45,276 bases of DNA from assembly GCA_965644295.1 (NCBI GenBank), contig CBFFRP010000018.1, positions 1 to 45,276 of the forward strand, in the 5' to 3' direction. The notes under the pieces were generated by a model. It was not told where the DNA came from and did not search any database. It saw nothing but the letters and a program-made list of their open reading frames with translations. This document shows positions 21,993-33,374 of the stretch, piece by piece (position 1 is the stretch's first letter; each line of letters begins with the position of its first letter). Origin of the DNA: Paraphysomonas bandaiensis (Eukaryota; Chrysophyceae). The translations under genes were made by a program, and so were the position numbers.

Positions 21993-23944
21993 ATGTCTAC
22001 GGAATCAGTTATAGATATATACTCCTACATTGGTGGAGCTGCTACTGCTATTTTAATTCAATCAGTCTATTGGCTCAAATCATACTATAACAAGAACAAA
22101 AAATCACAAGATAACATAACTTTGATATCTACAGCAGAAGAAGATGGAAATAATGAAATAAAGGTTCGATTATATTTAAGGGTGAAGAGTTTAATGCTTA
22201 TTATTATACAGAATGAATTGTTCTCAAGAATTATGTCATATTTTGGACCAGAAAAGTTTTCAGATTTACAGAATTCATTCGTTATTGTGAGTTATGATAC
22301 ATAAAACTTTCTGATATTCTTATGTATTATATAGGTTGTAGGTCTTGGGGGTGTAGGAAGTCATGCTGCAAATATGTTAGTTCGATCTGGTGTAAAGAGA
22401 TTGCGTATTATAGACTTTGACCAAGTCACACTCTCGTCCTTAAATAGACATGCGGTTGCAACACTCAGTGATGTGGGGTTGTCCAAACCAGATGTAGTTC
22501 GTCGCCATTTCAATCGCATAGTTCCTTGGTGCGAGGTGGAGCCTGTCACCGAAATGTTCAAGTTAGTAATTTATGTAACTCTCTTTATGTATTTTTACCA
22601 GTGCTTGTTGTAGGTGGGAGAGTGCTGATAGATTATTAGAGGGGGCCCCCGATTATGTTTTGGACTGTATTGATGACGTTAACACTAAGGCAGAGCTGCT
22701 TGCGTACTGCACGCAGAAGGGCATTCGAGTATTGACTTCAATGGGCGCAGGTAAATAAATCTTTCTCGTGGCATATCCCATTGTATTTCGAGCTAGCTAT
22801 TGTTAATTTTGCTGGCTAATTGCTCTGGGTCTTACTATGCTCCTAGATTATATTGTCGTTTTTACATCATTGTGTAGGTGGAAAGGGTGATCCCACACGC
22901 ATGCGTATTAGTCCTCTCAGTGAGTGTGTGAAGGACCCTCTTGCTACCAAGATTAAGTGGAAGTTAAAGAAGCACGATGTCTCTCCTGAAGATGTTATGA
23001 CCGTATATTCTGTTGAAAAGCCAGTGTGTAACCTCCTCCCATTGGATGCTGAACAGTCTGCCAACCCTGCGGAGTTTGGTGCAGTGGAGAACTTTAGACT
23101 GAGAGTGATGCCTGTTCTTGGTACTTCCCCTGCAGTTTTCGGGCAGGCAATGGCCTCTTATGTCCTGTGCTCTCTCGGAGGTAGAACACACTTAACACTT
23201 CGCTTTACTAATATGTAATGCACTGGTGTTTACACTGATCGATTTATTTTATTTCGTTGTTTAATGTTGTCATTTGTGAACAGGGTGTCTCTATGATGCG
23301 GAATCAGGGGAGCGACTCTCCAAGAATGTTCGTCACAAAATGCGACAGATCCTCACAACGAATGAGGTATGCTGAACTTAAATTTTACTTTGAGGTGATG
23401 ACTGTTTCGATATACCTACAGAAGCGTAGGTTTGGTAGTGCTGATCTTGATCTAGACGATGACGACATAGAGTTCATTGTGGGTCAGGTTTGTGTGCACA
23501 TACATTTGTGATACACTCCAACAAATGTGTTTACAGGTGTGGAAGACTCGGTGTTCTGTCACTGGCAGGCGTATTGGGGGGTCGGCTTTAATGGTCCTTA
23601 CTCGTTGGGACCCCTCCCAGCCGCCAACTCCATATAACCTAGTTCTCGTACAACAAAACGTAGCCAAGCTTATTGAGGCTTCTCCCTTAGGAGGACGCGG
23701 CGTAGAATCAATTTCATCTGATGTTGTAGAGCGGATAGAAAAGAGACTACAATGGAGCAAGGATGTTTGCGCCAATGACTGGCCCCCTGTTGACAATCCA
23801 GTGGTTACGCAAGCTCTGGACATTAAGCAAGACGACTTGGAAGTTGTTCAAAACGTTAGTGCTCAAAGTGCAAGGCTACTCACATCTGTGAGTGCATTTA
23901 TGGTGGCGTCGATTCTGATAAGTCGATTATCAAATATTCACTAA
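21993..23944 (+). CDS. TcdA/Tcd1-type tRNA threonylcarbamoyladenosine dehydratase
   Basis: Eight exons (21993-22163, 22212-22286, 22335-22561, 22614-22750, 22878-23180, 23284-23366, 23422-23487, 23537-23944) give 489 residues. The E1-like ThiF fold is plain: SFVIVVGLGGVGSHAANMLV (ATP-binding glycine loop, formed across a splice), IIDFDQVTLSSLNRHAVA, APDYVLDCIDDVNTK, then SMGAGGKGDPTRM. The family (E. coli TcdA, yeast Tcd1/Tcd2) uses ATP to cyclise threonylcarbamoyladenosine at position 37 of tRNA. An N-terminal hydrophobic stretch (YIGGAATAILIQSVYWL) matches the membrane anchor of the yeast proteins, which sit on the mitochondrial outer membrane. The C-terminus ends in a weak hydrophobic segment. 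Introns 4 (127 nt) and 5 (103 nt) are longer than usual here. The ATG follows an AAA context. Firm family call. Confidence 0.9.
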
Positions 23945-24311
23945 TTTAATTGTCGTGTACTCGCACGTTATGTTACTAAGTTGTGGCAAATTTTGTTGGG
24001 GACTGGGAGTGTAATAAACCATAGTAACGTTCATGTATCTTCAATTACCGGTGCACGTAGCACATAGTGTAGGGCATGGAAAATATACTGGATGGTTGGT
24101 TTTTCTAAAAAAGTGTTGCGGCACAGGAACTACGTGATGTAATATAGAACTACTAATTTTAGGCACAATTTAAGAAAATACGTAATAGTATAATGTATTG
24201 GCAATATCATGTATCATGTACATATGTATAAAGTATAAAGAGTATGTTAGATTAATATTACATTAATTCTAATGTAATAATTTGGCTAAAAAATAGCTTT
24301 CACGTGACAGC
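23945..24311. other. AT-rich intergenic region, may hide a 5' exon
   Basis: It separates the Tcd-like gene from the next coding stretch. ATGGAAAATATACTGGATG at 24076 could be a first exon of the following gene, but I found no join with correct phase. Confidence 0.4.
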
Positions 24312-25348
24312 TTTGCTGTTTATGACCGAAGAATTAATTCTTATCTATCTCATAAGGAGACATTGCTTGACTACTCTAACTCTCAACAATCAGAAAGATC
24401 ACAAGATCAGTATGGTAGGTTTCTAGTTTCTACAGAGTCGACACGAATCGACGTGTGTCTAATATAAAGAACAAGTTGAACTATTATAGGATGGTATCAC
24501 ATATATTTATCAGTGCATGATTTATTGGTTGTACACCCTTACTCTCCTAAATTACAAAACTTTTCAAATTGTGTATCCGATATCTATAAACTAACAGTGG
24601 ACAGTGGAGTGGCCCCTCGCACTGATAGAACTAGGACAGATGCCGAGCTGGAGAGTTACATGGGGTACGTATTGAAAAGACAGCATGTATATATCATTCA
24701 TACATATAAATACCACGAAAAGGCGTACGTTGCAGGCATTGAAGCCGCGGCTTCAAAAGCAGAAGCAAGAGCACAGAGAGGAGATGGCTGCCATGGAACA
24801 GGAGATTGCTGTGGCCTGTGTCAGTCGTGATGTTGCTGCAATGGACGTTGTTGATAGCAAAGTATCTACTGATATGCCTCACATATCACCTCACAATATT
24901 TCTACTTTTATGTCCCATGTAGAACCCACCATGCCTCGTAACATGCCTGCAATGTCTTATGCACCTCATATTGACATGATGTCTGTATCTCACGGGACAC
25001 CGTCGTCCTCTGAAAGTAAAGCATATACGTCGTCTGCTACTTCGTTACAGTTGAAGAACAACATTCATGATGATAGCAGTTACAAGGAATATTTCCGTAT
25101 ACAGGCGGCTTAAGACCAAGCGGCTCGATTTGAGCATGTGCAGAAAACCTGGTCAAATCCACTTCCTCTCAGGTTTGCTTCATGCTCAGGTTGACTTCAG
25201 AGTGGATGATCCTCTCTATCGTGTTCACATACTGGACATGCTGGTCCTGTATTGGATATGCAACACACTTTGCGATAGCTTCAAAATATGGAGGGTTTTA
25301 TACAGTAAAAAGTATGATTTCGTGATTTATGGTCGATTTTGGCCATAA
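24312..25348 (+). CDS. Unrecognised coiled-coil protein gene (provisional exon model)
   Basis: At least three exons seem to belong together. A first stretch ending at 24420 (YDRRINSYLSHKETLLDYSN) joins through GTAGGT...TATAG (about 24421-24489) to 24490-24668 (WYHIYLSVHDLLVVHPYSP). That joins in frame across 24669-24735 to 24736 onward, an Arg/Lys/Glu-rich helix (LKPRLQKQKQEHREEMAAME) followed by a Met/Ser/His-rich segment. The 3' end is ambiguous. It may stop at 25113, or splice from about 25043 or 25096 to an exon ending at 25348 that contains HAQVDFRVDDPLYRVHILDM. The start codon was not found. The function is unknown. Coding character is suggested by base composition and frame continuity, not by homology. 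Confidence 0.4.
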
Positions 25349-25721
25349 AAATTATTGCCACAAAAAAACAATACAGTGTTGTATGATGATGCTGTGCTCG
25401 CATGTGGAAGTGGAAATCAGAAATCACACTATAGAAGGAAGTTACATCACAGCCACAGTGTCCATCCTCATATTTATATATATGTATATATAGTTACAAG
25501 AACTATGCCGTAATTTCATTGTAATAAAGTGTACGAGTATTACTTATTAGTCTACCTTAAGGTATCGGAGTAGGAGGAATATACATCATACTTTATACTA
25601 GCAATGAAGATTCTCATTTCGATTTCTATCTGATGTTAATTTAATTGGGTGAGGTGAGCATATGGATGTATACTGCACTGGTAGCTGTATAGTAACATAT
25701 CTTATATATTAGGTCCGAGTT
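25349..25721. other. AT-rich intergenic region
   Basis: No gene seen. It contains a TATATATATGTATATATAG run near 25475. It ends just before the ATG at 25722, where TATATTAG could also be a splice acceptor. Confidence 0.4.
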
Positions 25722-27907
25722 ATGTATAATTCAAGTCGTCGAGTTGCTACTGTAACCCGATGGGGAATGGTCCCATCTTACTTGGCGAATGTTTTGTTCT
25801 TAATTGGGCTCCAATTGCGTTTGCAAGGTACTTATAAGATGAGCTGGCTGCAGGTGTTTTCACCTTTATGGGCTGGAGGGACTGCGACATTTTCCATTAA
25901 ATTCTACCATGCCTACACGATGTATCAATCCTGCAATCATTACCCGAAGAGAATGAAGGCATACTGCTCGTTGATTGATTGGCTAGGCTACGTCGTAACT
26001 CAGGTGTGCTTGTATTTGTATCTTATCCAGTGGTCGGGAATGCAAAGTCTTGTGGTGGTTATGATCCCACTCTGGTTAACCTCCACAATAACTCTTCTCT
26101 TGAAGCTGATGCAAATACCACCTCTTCATTCAAGAAATGCGGGTACTTTTTGTTTCATGTTAAAGATTTTGTGATCAGTGTATGCTTTTACGCGTGAAAT
26201 TATCACTTATATGATATGCGTTTGTTAATCGTTATTTTTAACTCTTTTTTGTGTAGCACGAAGAATATTATCGGATCTGTTCGGTGTGTTAATCCACGTA
26301 ACAATCCGCATTATCTTGCCTATGCTTGTGGCCTTCCGTGTGGAGGGATTCATCTCCTGTCCCTGGGAGTATATAGCCATCCCATTATGGTGTATAGCAG
26401 CCACGGCATTAACATGCGCTTTTGTTCTCCTTCGGTGCTGTTCAGTTATCCACATTCACGCTGTTTCTGCTCTCCGTGTGATGGCCATTCGGCTTATGGT
26501 ATTGTGTGCTGTTCAGCTTATACTTGGAACAGCTTCGTGCATGCTTTCCAGCATATGGTGAGTTGTATGGTGGTGCTTTAAATTTGGTTTGATGAGGGTG
26601 TCGTATGTACCAGGCTTGTTAAGTTATTGAATCACTTATATGGCATGCCGGGTGGTGTTGAGGTGTCGCTTTTCCTAGTATTTCTACCTGTAGAAGCCAT
26701 GTTTCTACTTCTAGTCTTTTTGTACCCTCTGACGCTGTCATACTCGAGTCGGTATCATGTGAGGCTAATAAAACTGTATTTTTTCATTCGTGACCGATTT
26801 CTGGTTATGTTAATCTGTAGGCTCTCATATATTTGTCTCTTGAGCGAGCAAGAGAGAGTCACCTGGAGTCCCAGCGCAGCATTGGGATGGACTATGTGTA
26901 TACTCTCCACCCTTTACTGACGCACTCGTGGTTAGATAAGGTACCCAAGCAATATCAACTGAGGATGTTTTATATTGGGTTTATTATTCATGGATGAATT
27001 GCGTGTTGAGCCCACGTCGTGACTAATGCTATTTGCCATGCCTGACATATTTGCTTACTCTGCCTCACAGATATCGGACTCCCTGTTTCAGCGAACTTCA
27101 CCGGGGTGTCATGGAGTGGGGTCTGAAGAGGAACTACGCGCTTTACTTACGGTTTCAGTGAACAGGAAATGGAGTCATTACACGTGTCATGACTCCGACG
27201 GACTGTCTGTAGGGGATGTGGGGGTGTCCATCGCGGACACCCTTTGTGAGGATATGGATACCAAGCAGTGTGACCGGCCAGACCGTACGTGTGCTTGGAA
27301 GTTACCTGTGTCCCAGAACGACGTTGCCGATAGCAGGCTGCGGGCTCACTCTGGGGCCAAGAGACTTCAGGTCGCCTCTTCTGCCTCCCCTCGTACTGTG
27401 GGGCGTGATAATGATATATCAAATTTATACTCGACCATGGCCCAATTGAATGCATTGCGGCAGGATGTGGGTACCCTCATTGGTGGGGATATGGAAGACG
27501 GCAATGACATCGTTTCTTTTGCCAGCGAACTAGAGCCGTGTTATATCTGCTGTGTAGAGCCGTCAGATACCTGTTTTATGGAATGTGGACACGGTGGTTT
27601 GTGCTTCGATTGCGCAGCAGTAATCGCCAAGCACCCGAGTAGACAGTGTCCAATTTGTCGTGAAGAGGTTTCCCAGATATTGCGCATCACTACCCTGTCC
27701 GCGCCCATGCCTAATGGACGCCATCTGGCACTCAGCGAGGAGGGATATGATATCGTCAAACAACCTATGTTTTTACGATCTGCTAGTGAGTCAAGACCTA
27801 GTACTGGTGTACCATCGTCAGAGGGTCGTGAGGGGAGCCATCAACCTCTCCATTCAGATATAGAGATGCAAGTTCCTAGTAGTCGCGACAGAGAAGAGAT
27901 CCTGTAG
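25722..27907 (+). CDS. TMEM185-type membrane protein with C-terminal RING finger
   Basis: Five exons (25722-26142, 26257-26557, 26614-26758, 26821-26940, 27071-27907) give 607 residues. Eight or more hydrophobic helices carry the repeated pattern of the TMEM185/Fragile-X-F-associated family, a helix ending in LRLQG then W..VFSPLW (GLQLRLQGTYKMSWLQVFSP; IQWSGMQSLVVVMIPLWL; AFRVEGFISCPWEYIAIPLW). After an Arg/Glu-rich helix and a Ser-rich linker comes a C3HC4 RING at about 486-528 (CYICCVEPSDTCFMECGHGG, then CFDC and CPIC). This TM-plus-RING layout is known from plant proteins, where it implies a membrane-bound E3 ubiquitin ligase. The substrate is unknown. Introns 1 (114 nt) and 4 (130 nt) are long for this genome. 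An upstream exon is possible, but the ATG at 25722 fits the domain start. Confidence 0.85.
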
Positions 27908-28231
27908 CTACATCTTGCTGGAATTTGCCGTTGCACGTAGAATTTTATGTTTACTATAATTTTGTATATCATTTCTACAGTCAAAAAGGTGGTAGAAGGC
28001 AATTGTTTGCTGCATCTTTTTCATGGTGTCGTCGTATTTGTCTTTTTATGGACAGGTGCTAGTATCTTATTATCTGAAAATTGTGTTTCATGTACAAATG
28101 ATGTGCACTTTAATAATATAGATATGGTCGCTAAATACATACGACGTACGAATACTACATACATTATACATTGATGCTACGTGATAGAACTCTGTCATGC
28201 TTGCCTTAAATGTGTTAAACACAACTCTAGA

Positions 28232-28278
28232 AGAAATACAATTGTGAAACTGTATTTAGTACATAAATATGTATGGAT
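28232..28278 (+). repeat. Direct repeat, copy 1
   Basis: Matches 28310-28356 at 43 of 47 bases (AGAAAYACAATTGYGAAACW, then GTATTTAGTACAYAAATATG and TATGGAT). Confidence 0.85.
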
Positions 28279-28309
28279 TATAGATAGCTAGATAGACAGT
28301 GAATATGCG

Positions 28310-28356
28310 AGAAACACAATTGCGAAACAGTATTTAGTACACAAATATGTATGGAT
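28310..28356 (+). repeat. Direct repeat, copy 2
   Basis: Second copy, 78 bases downstream of the first, separated by a GATAGATAGC-like spacer. Confidence 0.85.
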
Positions 28357-28816
28357 AGCAGGGCTGCGTAACAGTTAATGGAGTTACAATATTACTTTTC
28401 CCTCCACCCTTGCGTGTAACCATAACAATTTCATTCACTGGTCACGAATACGTAGAAACTGTATCCAGTATCCATAGATTAGAACTTTGTGTCCTACCTT
28501 GAAACGAAAAAAGTACACTGGCCATGAGGGAATAAATTTCATTTATTTGTATTTCACATCTAGCTAGTGTTGTTTGAGCATTATATATAAAAAGTTCACG
28601 AGCGCTTCAAAAACGAAATCTTGCTTGGAAGCTGCGAGCGGGAATCGGCGCCTATTTATTAGATACCTGGCTACAATACGAAACATATAATACAGCTTCT
28701 AATTCATCAATTATTATTATTGAAATGTCATTCTGAATAACCTAGTGTTTCACCTAATGCCGATATATGATAATACCCGAAGACAATTTCTCAATTTCCA
28801 ATTTAGTCGGGGCTGC

Positions 28817-29725
28817 TTAGTCATCCTCACACACTCCACAGCGCATATTGGCTGGCACAGCCTTGTCAATTTGTGCAGGCCTTGATAAATTTAGATTTGC
28901 CATAATATCAATGAACTCCTCTTTAGATTTAGAAAGTCGGGGATTTAAATTCTTTTCTTCGTCGATAGTGGAGCTCATGCGTCCCTTGTAATCATGTGCC
29001 GGATACACACGGCAAGTACCGGGGAGAGTGAACAGCTTTGAGTGGACCGAGTCGTACAGACGTGCGGCATCACCGGCCTATGAAATCATGGTCAAATTAA
29101 AATGAAGGGCTCTAGTTCAAAGTAAATACATAGATAAGACATGTACATGTAACAATGGAGATTCAAATTAAGACAATCATAAGGATTAACCTGAAAATCA
29201 GTTCTTCCGCATCCTCTGATTAATAGGGCATCACCAGTGAACACCATAGACTGATCGTCCAGTAAATACGAAAAGCATCCCTAACGCAGTTGTAAACGGA
29301 GTATAAAATAGGAAAATACACGTACATCAGTATGTCCAGGTGTAAATAAACAAGACAGATATCTGGACCCGAACTCAATGCGGTCAGTTTCATTGAGCTT
29401 AATATCAGCTTCAGCTCCAGATGCCGCAGATATAACAGACTTGCATCCGGGAATAAGAGACTTTAGCTTTCCGGTTCCTGTGATACATATCAGTAAGTAA
29501 TGACAGAGTGTGCCCTCACTCACCTGTGACGTGATCTGCATGACAGTGTGTATTGATAGCATACTTTAACTCAAGACCGAGCTCTTTAACGATACTTGCG
29601 TCCCTCTCTGCTGTTTCGACCACTGGATCGATAAGCACACAGAGTTTTGAGGTGGGACATGCAAGTAGATATGTGTATGTCGAAGAAGTCTTCTCGAACA
29701 ACTGACGTAAAATTAGATTCGACAT
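28817..29725 (-). CDS. ETHE1: Persulfide dioxygenase (ETHE1)
   Basis: Four exons (29725-29524, 29477-29326, 29280-29191, 29077-28817) give 234 residues, the usual ETHE1 length. It is a non-haem iron enzyme of the metallo-beta-lactamase fold that oxidises glutathione persulfide to sulfite in sulfide detoxification. Metal-ligand motifs are all present: [10 protein letters not shown] (H60, H62, D64, H65), [23 protein letters not shown] and the final His in YPAHDYKG. The GCGRTDF string separates ETHE1 from glyoxalase II. The first ATG lies directly at the domain start ([18 protein letters not shown]), so no mitochondrial leader is visible; TTG at 29749 is an upstream in-frame non-ATG codon. The tail ends with CGVCEDD. 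It is head-to-head with sulfite oxidase, the next enzyme of the pathway. Confidence 0.95.
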
Positions 29726-30234
29726 ATTGAGAGGTATGTTTGTATGCAATTATGTTGTAATGCTATGTGTTGTGAGTATAGGCATATGATGATGATGCGG
29801 CAACTGCAACTACACTTCGGTTGTGTGTTCGAATCATGTTCGTCTACTGTACACTACTGCACTACATATTTCCCACTTCTGATCTATTTTCCCCTTTGTA
29901 TGTATGTACAGTATGTATGTATGTATGTATGTATGTATGTATGTATGTATGTATGTATGTATGTATGTATGTATGTATGTATGTATGTATGTATGTATGT
30001 ATGTATGTATGTATGTATGTATGTATGTATGTATGTATGTATGTATGTATGTATGTATGTATGTATCTTATTTCTTGCAGAACACCTTCCTTCCCTTCCA
30101 CAACATGCATACAACACTCTCGGAGGACAGGCGGAACTTCATGGGTAACACATAGGCACAGGGCCGTATCGATCACATCATAATTGTACAGATTATATAC
30201 TCATATTATCTCTCCTGAACCGCCTATAGGGGTC
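29726..30234. promoter_or_regulatory. Divergent promoter region of ETHE1 and sulfite oxidase
   Basis: 509 bases between the two ATGs, the only DNA available for both promoters. About a third of it is a perfect GTAT microsatellite. It also holds ATGATGATG near 29788 and pyrimidine-rich DNA at 30070-30100. Confidence 0.55.
29911..30066 (+). repeat. Perfect (GTAT)39 microsatellite
   Basis: 156 uninterrupted bases of GTAT, preceded by shorter impure units from about 29897. It lies midway between two gene starts. Length is likely polymorphic and may be mis-assembled. Confidence 0.98.
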
Positions 30235-32483
30235 ATGGAAAGGTTCCTTCTTCTCACTAGGAGGGCTTCAATCTCACATCTCTCTATATCATCAATCCGT
30301 CCACTCAGTAACCTCCAATGGATGGGTTCAGATACCTCCTATACTCATAATAGCTCATGGTTATCTTCTTTATGTATTGCCGGGTTAACAATAGGGGTGA
30401 TGACAGGTGCTGGAGCATACGCTGATAGTGATACACACACCAATGCGTCTGCACCGGGATGCTCTTCTGATATGCGGATTATTTCTCGTGCAGAGGTAAC
30501 GAAACATAAAACTTTAGAGACTGGTATTTGGACGACTTTTAAAGATGGTAGTGCATATATTGATGATACATGTGTTACTGATATATGCATTAGGTGTATA
30601 CGATATTACTGACTTCGTTGCCAATCATCCCGGAGGGTCAGGTTGTATCGTATGACATTGTATTCAATGCCCTCATCAAGCGGTTGAGCAGAAAAAGTTC
30701 AGTTAGCTGCCGGTGGTAGATTAGAGCCGTACTGGAATTTGTACAGGTATTTTCTCGACGGTAATTACACGGGCCTACTCATATCAGTGGATAGGCAGCA
30801 CTACAATTCTCCTGTTCCTCAGCAGCTACTCTCGGAAATGTGTATCGGCAGACTAGATCCGAATGATGTGAAAGAGGACATGAAAACAATGTACGACCAT
30901 ACAGCCGAATGCAATGTTGCGTACATACCTCCCTAATCATTGTCACAGTGACTCAAGTGACCCCTACTCCACTGACCCTGACATATCTCCCGTTTTGCAA
31001 TCTTTGCAACGACGCCCTATTAACGCCGAGCCTCCCGGTCCCCTACTCACTCATTCTTGGCTAACCCCCAACTCTATATGGTTCGTAAGGAATCACCACC
31101 CTGTACCTCAGGTAAGCATTGTTGCGTGGACGACGTCATATAACTTTACGTCGATGGTTCCATCACAGGTCGATGAGAAAGACTACAAAATGGAGGTAGT
31201 GATTCCTGGCCTGGGAACCAGAATATTTTCTTTAGAGGATTTAAAAACTAAGTTCAGAAAGACAGAGGTGCCAGGATCTTGTCGTTTTTGTCTCTTTAGT
31301 TTGCTCCCTTATTATGGTGTTCGTTCATAGGTGGTCGCCACTCTGCAGTGTGGAGGAAACCGTCGTGGTGAAATGAGTGCGCTAGAGAGTACAGCAGGTA
31401 CTCCATGGGCGACAGGTGCTATGGGAAATGCACGATGGGAGGGAGTTCTCTTATCGGATTTGTTGCGATATTGTGGGCTTAGAAACGAGCGTGTACGTAA
31501 TCGAGAGACTCTCTTTGATGACTTGGAGTGCAGTCAGACTGACTACGACAAGGCCGGTTTTGGACATGTGCAATTTACAGGTCTGGATGACATGAACGCT
31601 TCAATTCCCACGTCGAAAGCCCTCTCCAGGGCGGGGGACGTGCTCTTAGCATATCGTATGAATGGCGATCCCATTCCTCCGGAGCATGGATATCCTGTTC
31701 GTGTCGTCGTTCCGGGGCACGTGGGTGTGCGGTCAGTAAAGCATGTGAAGCATATTGAGGTGAGGGACTCTGAAGCTGAAGGGACATGGCAGCGGGGCAT
31801 GGCGTATAAGGGGTTTGGTCCATCGAAAAAGTCAACCTCAGGTATAGAAGTCTCAAAGATACCTAGCCTTCAGGAGCAGCCCGTCCAATCCACAGTAACC
31901 GTACCCCCAGCACTTACTGCTGTACACGCTGGCGACGTGGTGACGGCTATGGGATATGCCTACAGTGGAGGCGGCCGAGGTACACTTTAACTGTTGCAAT
32001 AACTTTGTTTTACGTGTATCCTTATATTTTTGAATTTCTTCGAGTGCTATCCAAGTCGCTAGTTCCAAGGCTGCAATTTCCTTGCGCATTTTGTAGTCTA
32101 ATTTACTCTCCTCAATGTGATGGAACTCATGGTTGCGATGTAGGTATCGTTCGGGTGGATGTCAGTATTGACGGTGGCAAAACTTGGACGGATGCAACAC
32201 TGACTGAGGGGTCCGAACAGCCGAAGGATCGGGCATGGGCGTGGACATTTTGGGAATGTGATATCGAAATCCCGAAGGATGCTTCCACGGATACGATTTC
32301 TATTATTTCTAAAGCCACAGATGTTTCATACAATGTCCAACCAGACACTGTCGAGGTAGTATTCATTGTATTCGTGCAGATTTGAAATGACTTTGTCGAT
32401 AGGGCATATGGAATCTGCGGGGAATAAATAATAACGCTTGGCACCGTGTTCCTCTTAAAGTGTTGAAAGAGGATGATGTATAG
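30235..32483 (+). CDS. SUOX: Mitochondrial sulfite oxidase
   Basis: Nine exons (30235-30547, 30594-30641, 30692-30746, 30795-30890, 30949-31111, 31169-31267, 31331-31979, 32144-32355, 32403-32483) give 571 residues. It oxidises sulfite to sulfate, passing electrons to cytochrome c in the intermembrane space. A basic leader and a hydrophobic segment (SLCIAGLTIGVMTGAGAYA) suit that location. A cytochrome b5 domain follows, with haem ligands H116 (ANHPGGSEK) and H141 (LYRQHYNS), each rebuilt by splicing. The molybdopterin domain has RPINAEPP, WFVRNHHPVP and LQCGGNRRGEM, whose Cys (codon 31349) binds molybdenum. The dimerisation domain has GYAYSGGGRGIVRVDVSIDG and ends WNLRGINNNAWHRVPL. The 48-nt intron 30747-30794 is in frame and stop-free, so a naive model would keep it. 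The 164-nt intron 31980-32143 is the longest. Confidence 0.95.
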
Positions 32484-33374
32484 ACGTGAGAACAAATCTA
32501 CTGGGATTCATTAGAACATGATTAGCAGAATGAAAGATGATTTGTTTCATTGACGAGTGTAAGATGTGATGCTGATTGCTCGGCAGCACCGGAGTTATCA
32601 TTTAATATATATGATGTATCTCTCGCTTTCATTTTGTTGCTATAACAACGTAACAATAAGAATCTTGACGACTTTCAATACAACTATATATATCCAGTTA
32701 ATCTTTTTTTAATAAGTAATGTTAAGTAGAGTCTAACTAAGTAGCGAATGTCTGATTATTAGCAATAGGCGTGTAAGACTCAGAACTAATATAGCAAAAC
32801 AATTTAACTAACTAGTGCTTTACTCTGATATCCTACGAATGGTGCTTTTGCGTCACCGCAATCACCAAAGTGCAACCACTTTTGCTCTATCACTCAAAGA
32901 AAGCGCAGTGAGAAAGCAGAATGTTGATATATCTGACATCTGCTGATTTCAGAATTTTTGACTCTTTAAGAGGTGAACTAGCCCGGATGCTTGACTTCAG
33001 CAGAAGGCCGAATCCCCCGGACGCCCTTGAGGTGGGCAAAGTTCTGGATGCCTGCTTATTCGTCAGGGCCCAAAGACGTCTACACAAGTGTCACTTATTA
33101 ATGTCCCGTGTACCACACAAGCATTTGGCACTATGAGAGGGCAGAACAATATCTGCTGACTATATATGCGGCTCACGTTAGTTTCATGAATAAATATCTC
33201 TGGTACTTATCTCCCAGAACACAACGAGAAGTTGCGAGTTCGACTATGTTGAGGGAGTCTAAGTACTTGTATACAATAAACCATCACAATCATGATTTCA
33301 GCACCAGTGTTTCAATTTAACCATCATATGTTAATCTTCTTTCTTCGGAGAATTGCTATTCATTCGGAGCAGTG
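32484..33374. other. Intergenic region largely occupied by a dispersed repeat
   Basis: After an AT-rich start (32484-32850) most of this gap is copy 1 of the repeat also found at 44.7-45.07 kb. The short open frames here belong to the repeat, not to a recognisable gene. Confidence 0.6.
32855..33262 (+). repeat. Dispersed repeat, copy 1
   Basis: Direct-orientation similarity to 44692-45060, starting with CACCGCAATCACCAAAGTGC and ending near GACTATGTTGAGGG. Blocks such as GTCAGGGCCCAAAGACGTCT and GCGGCTCACGTTAGTTTC are identical or nearly so; others have indels. A shared translated string (ACLFVRAQRRL) shows the reading frame is kept over part of it. It may be a decayed mobile element, but no transposase or reverse transcriptase is seen. 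Confidence 0.85.

Larger units (their letters stand above)
27908..28816. other. Intergenic region with a short direct duplication
   Basis: It lies between convergent 3' ends. It contains a 47-base direct repeat (28232/28310). The short frame at 27947-28174 has no family resemblance. Confidence 0.5.

Noticed and set aside
29744-30183. Long open frames across the GTAT repeat on both strands
   Set aside because: A 4-base repeat without stops stays open in all frames. The encoded MYVC/HTYI strings are low complexity, and the region is the promoter gap of ETHE1 and SUOX.
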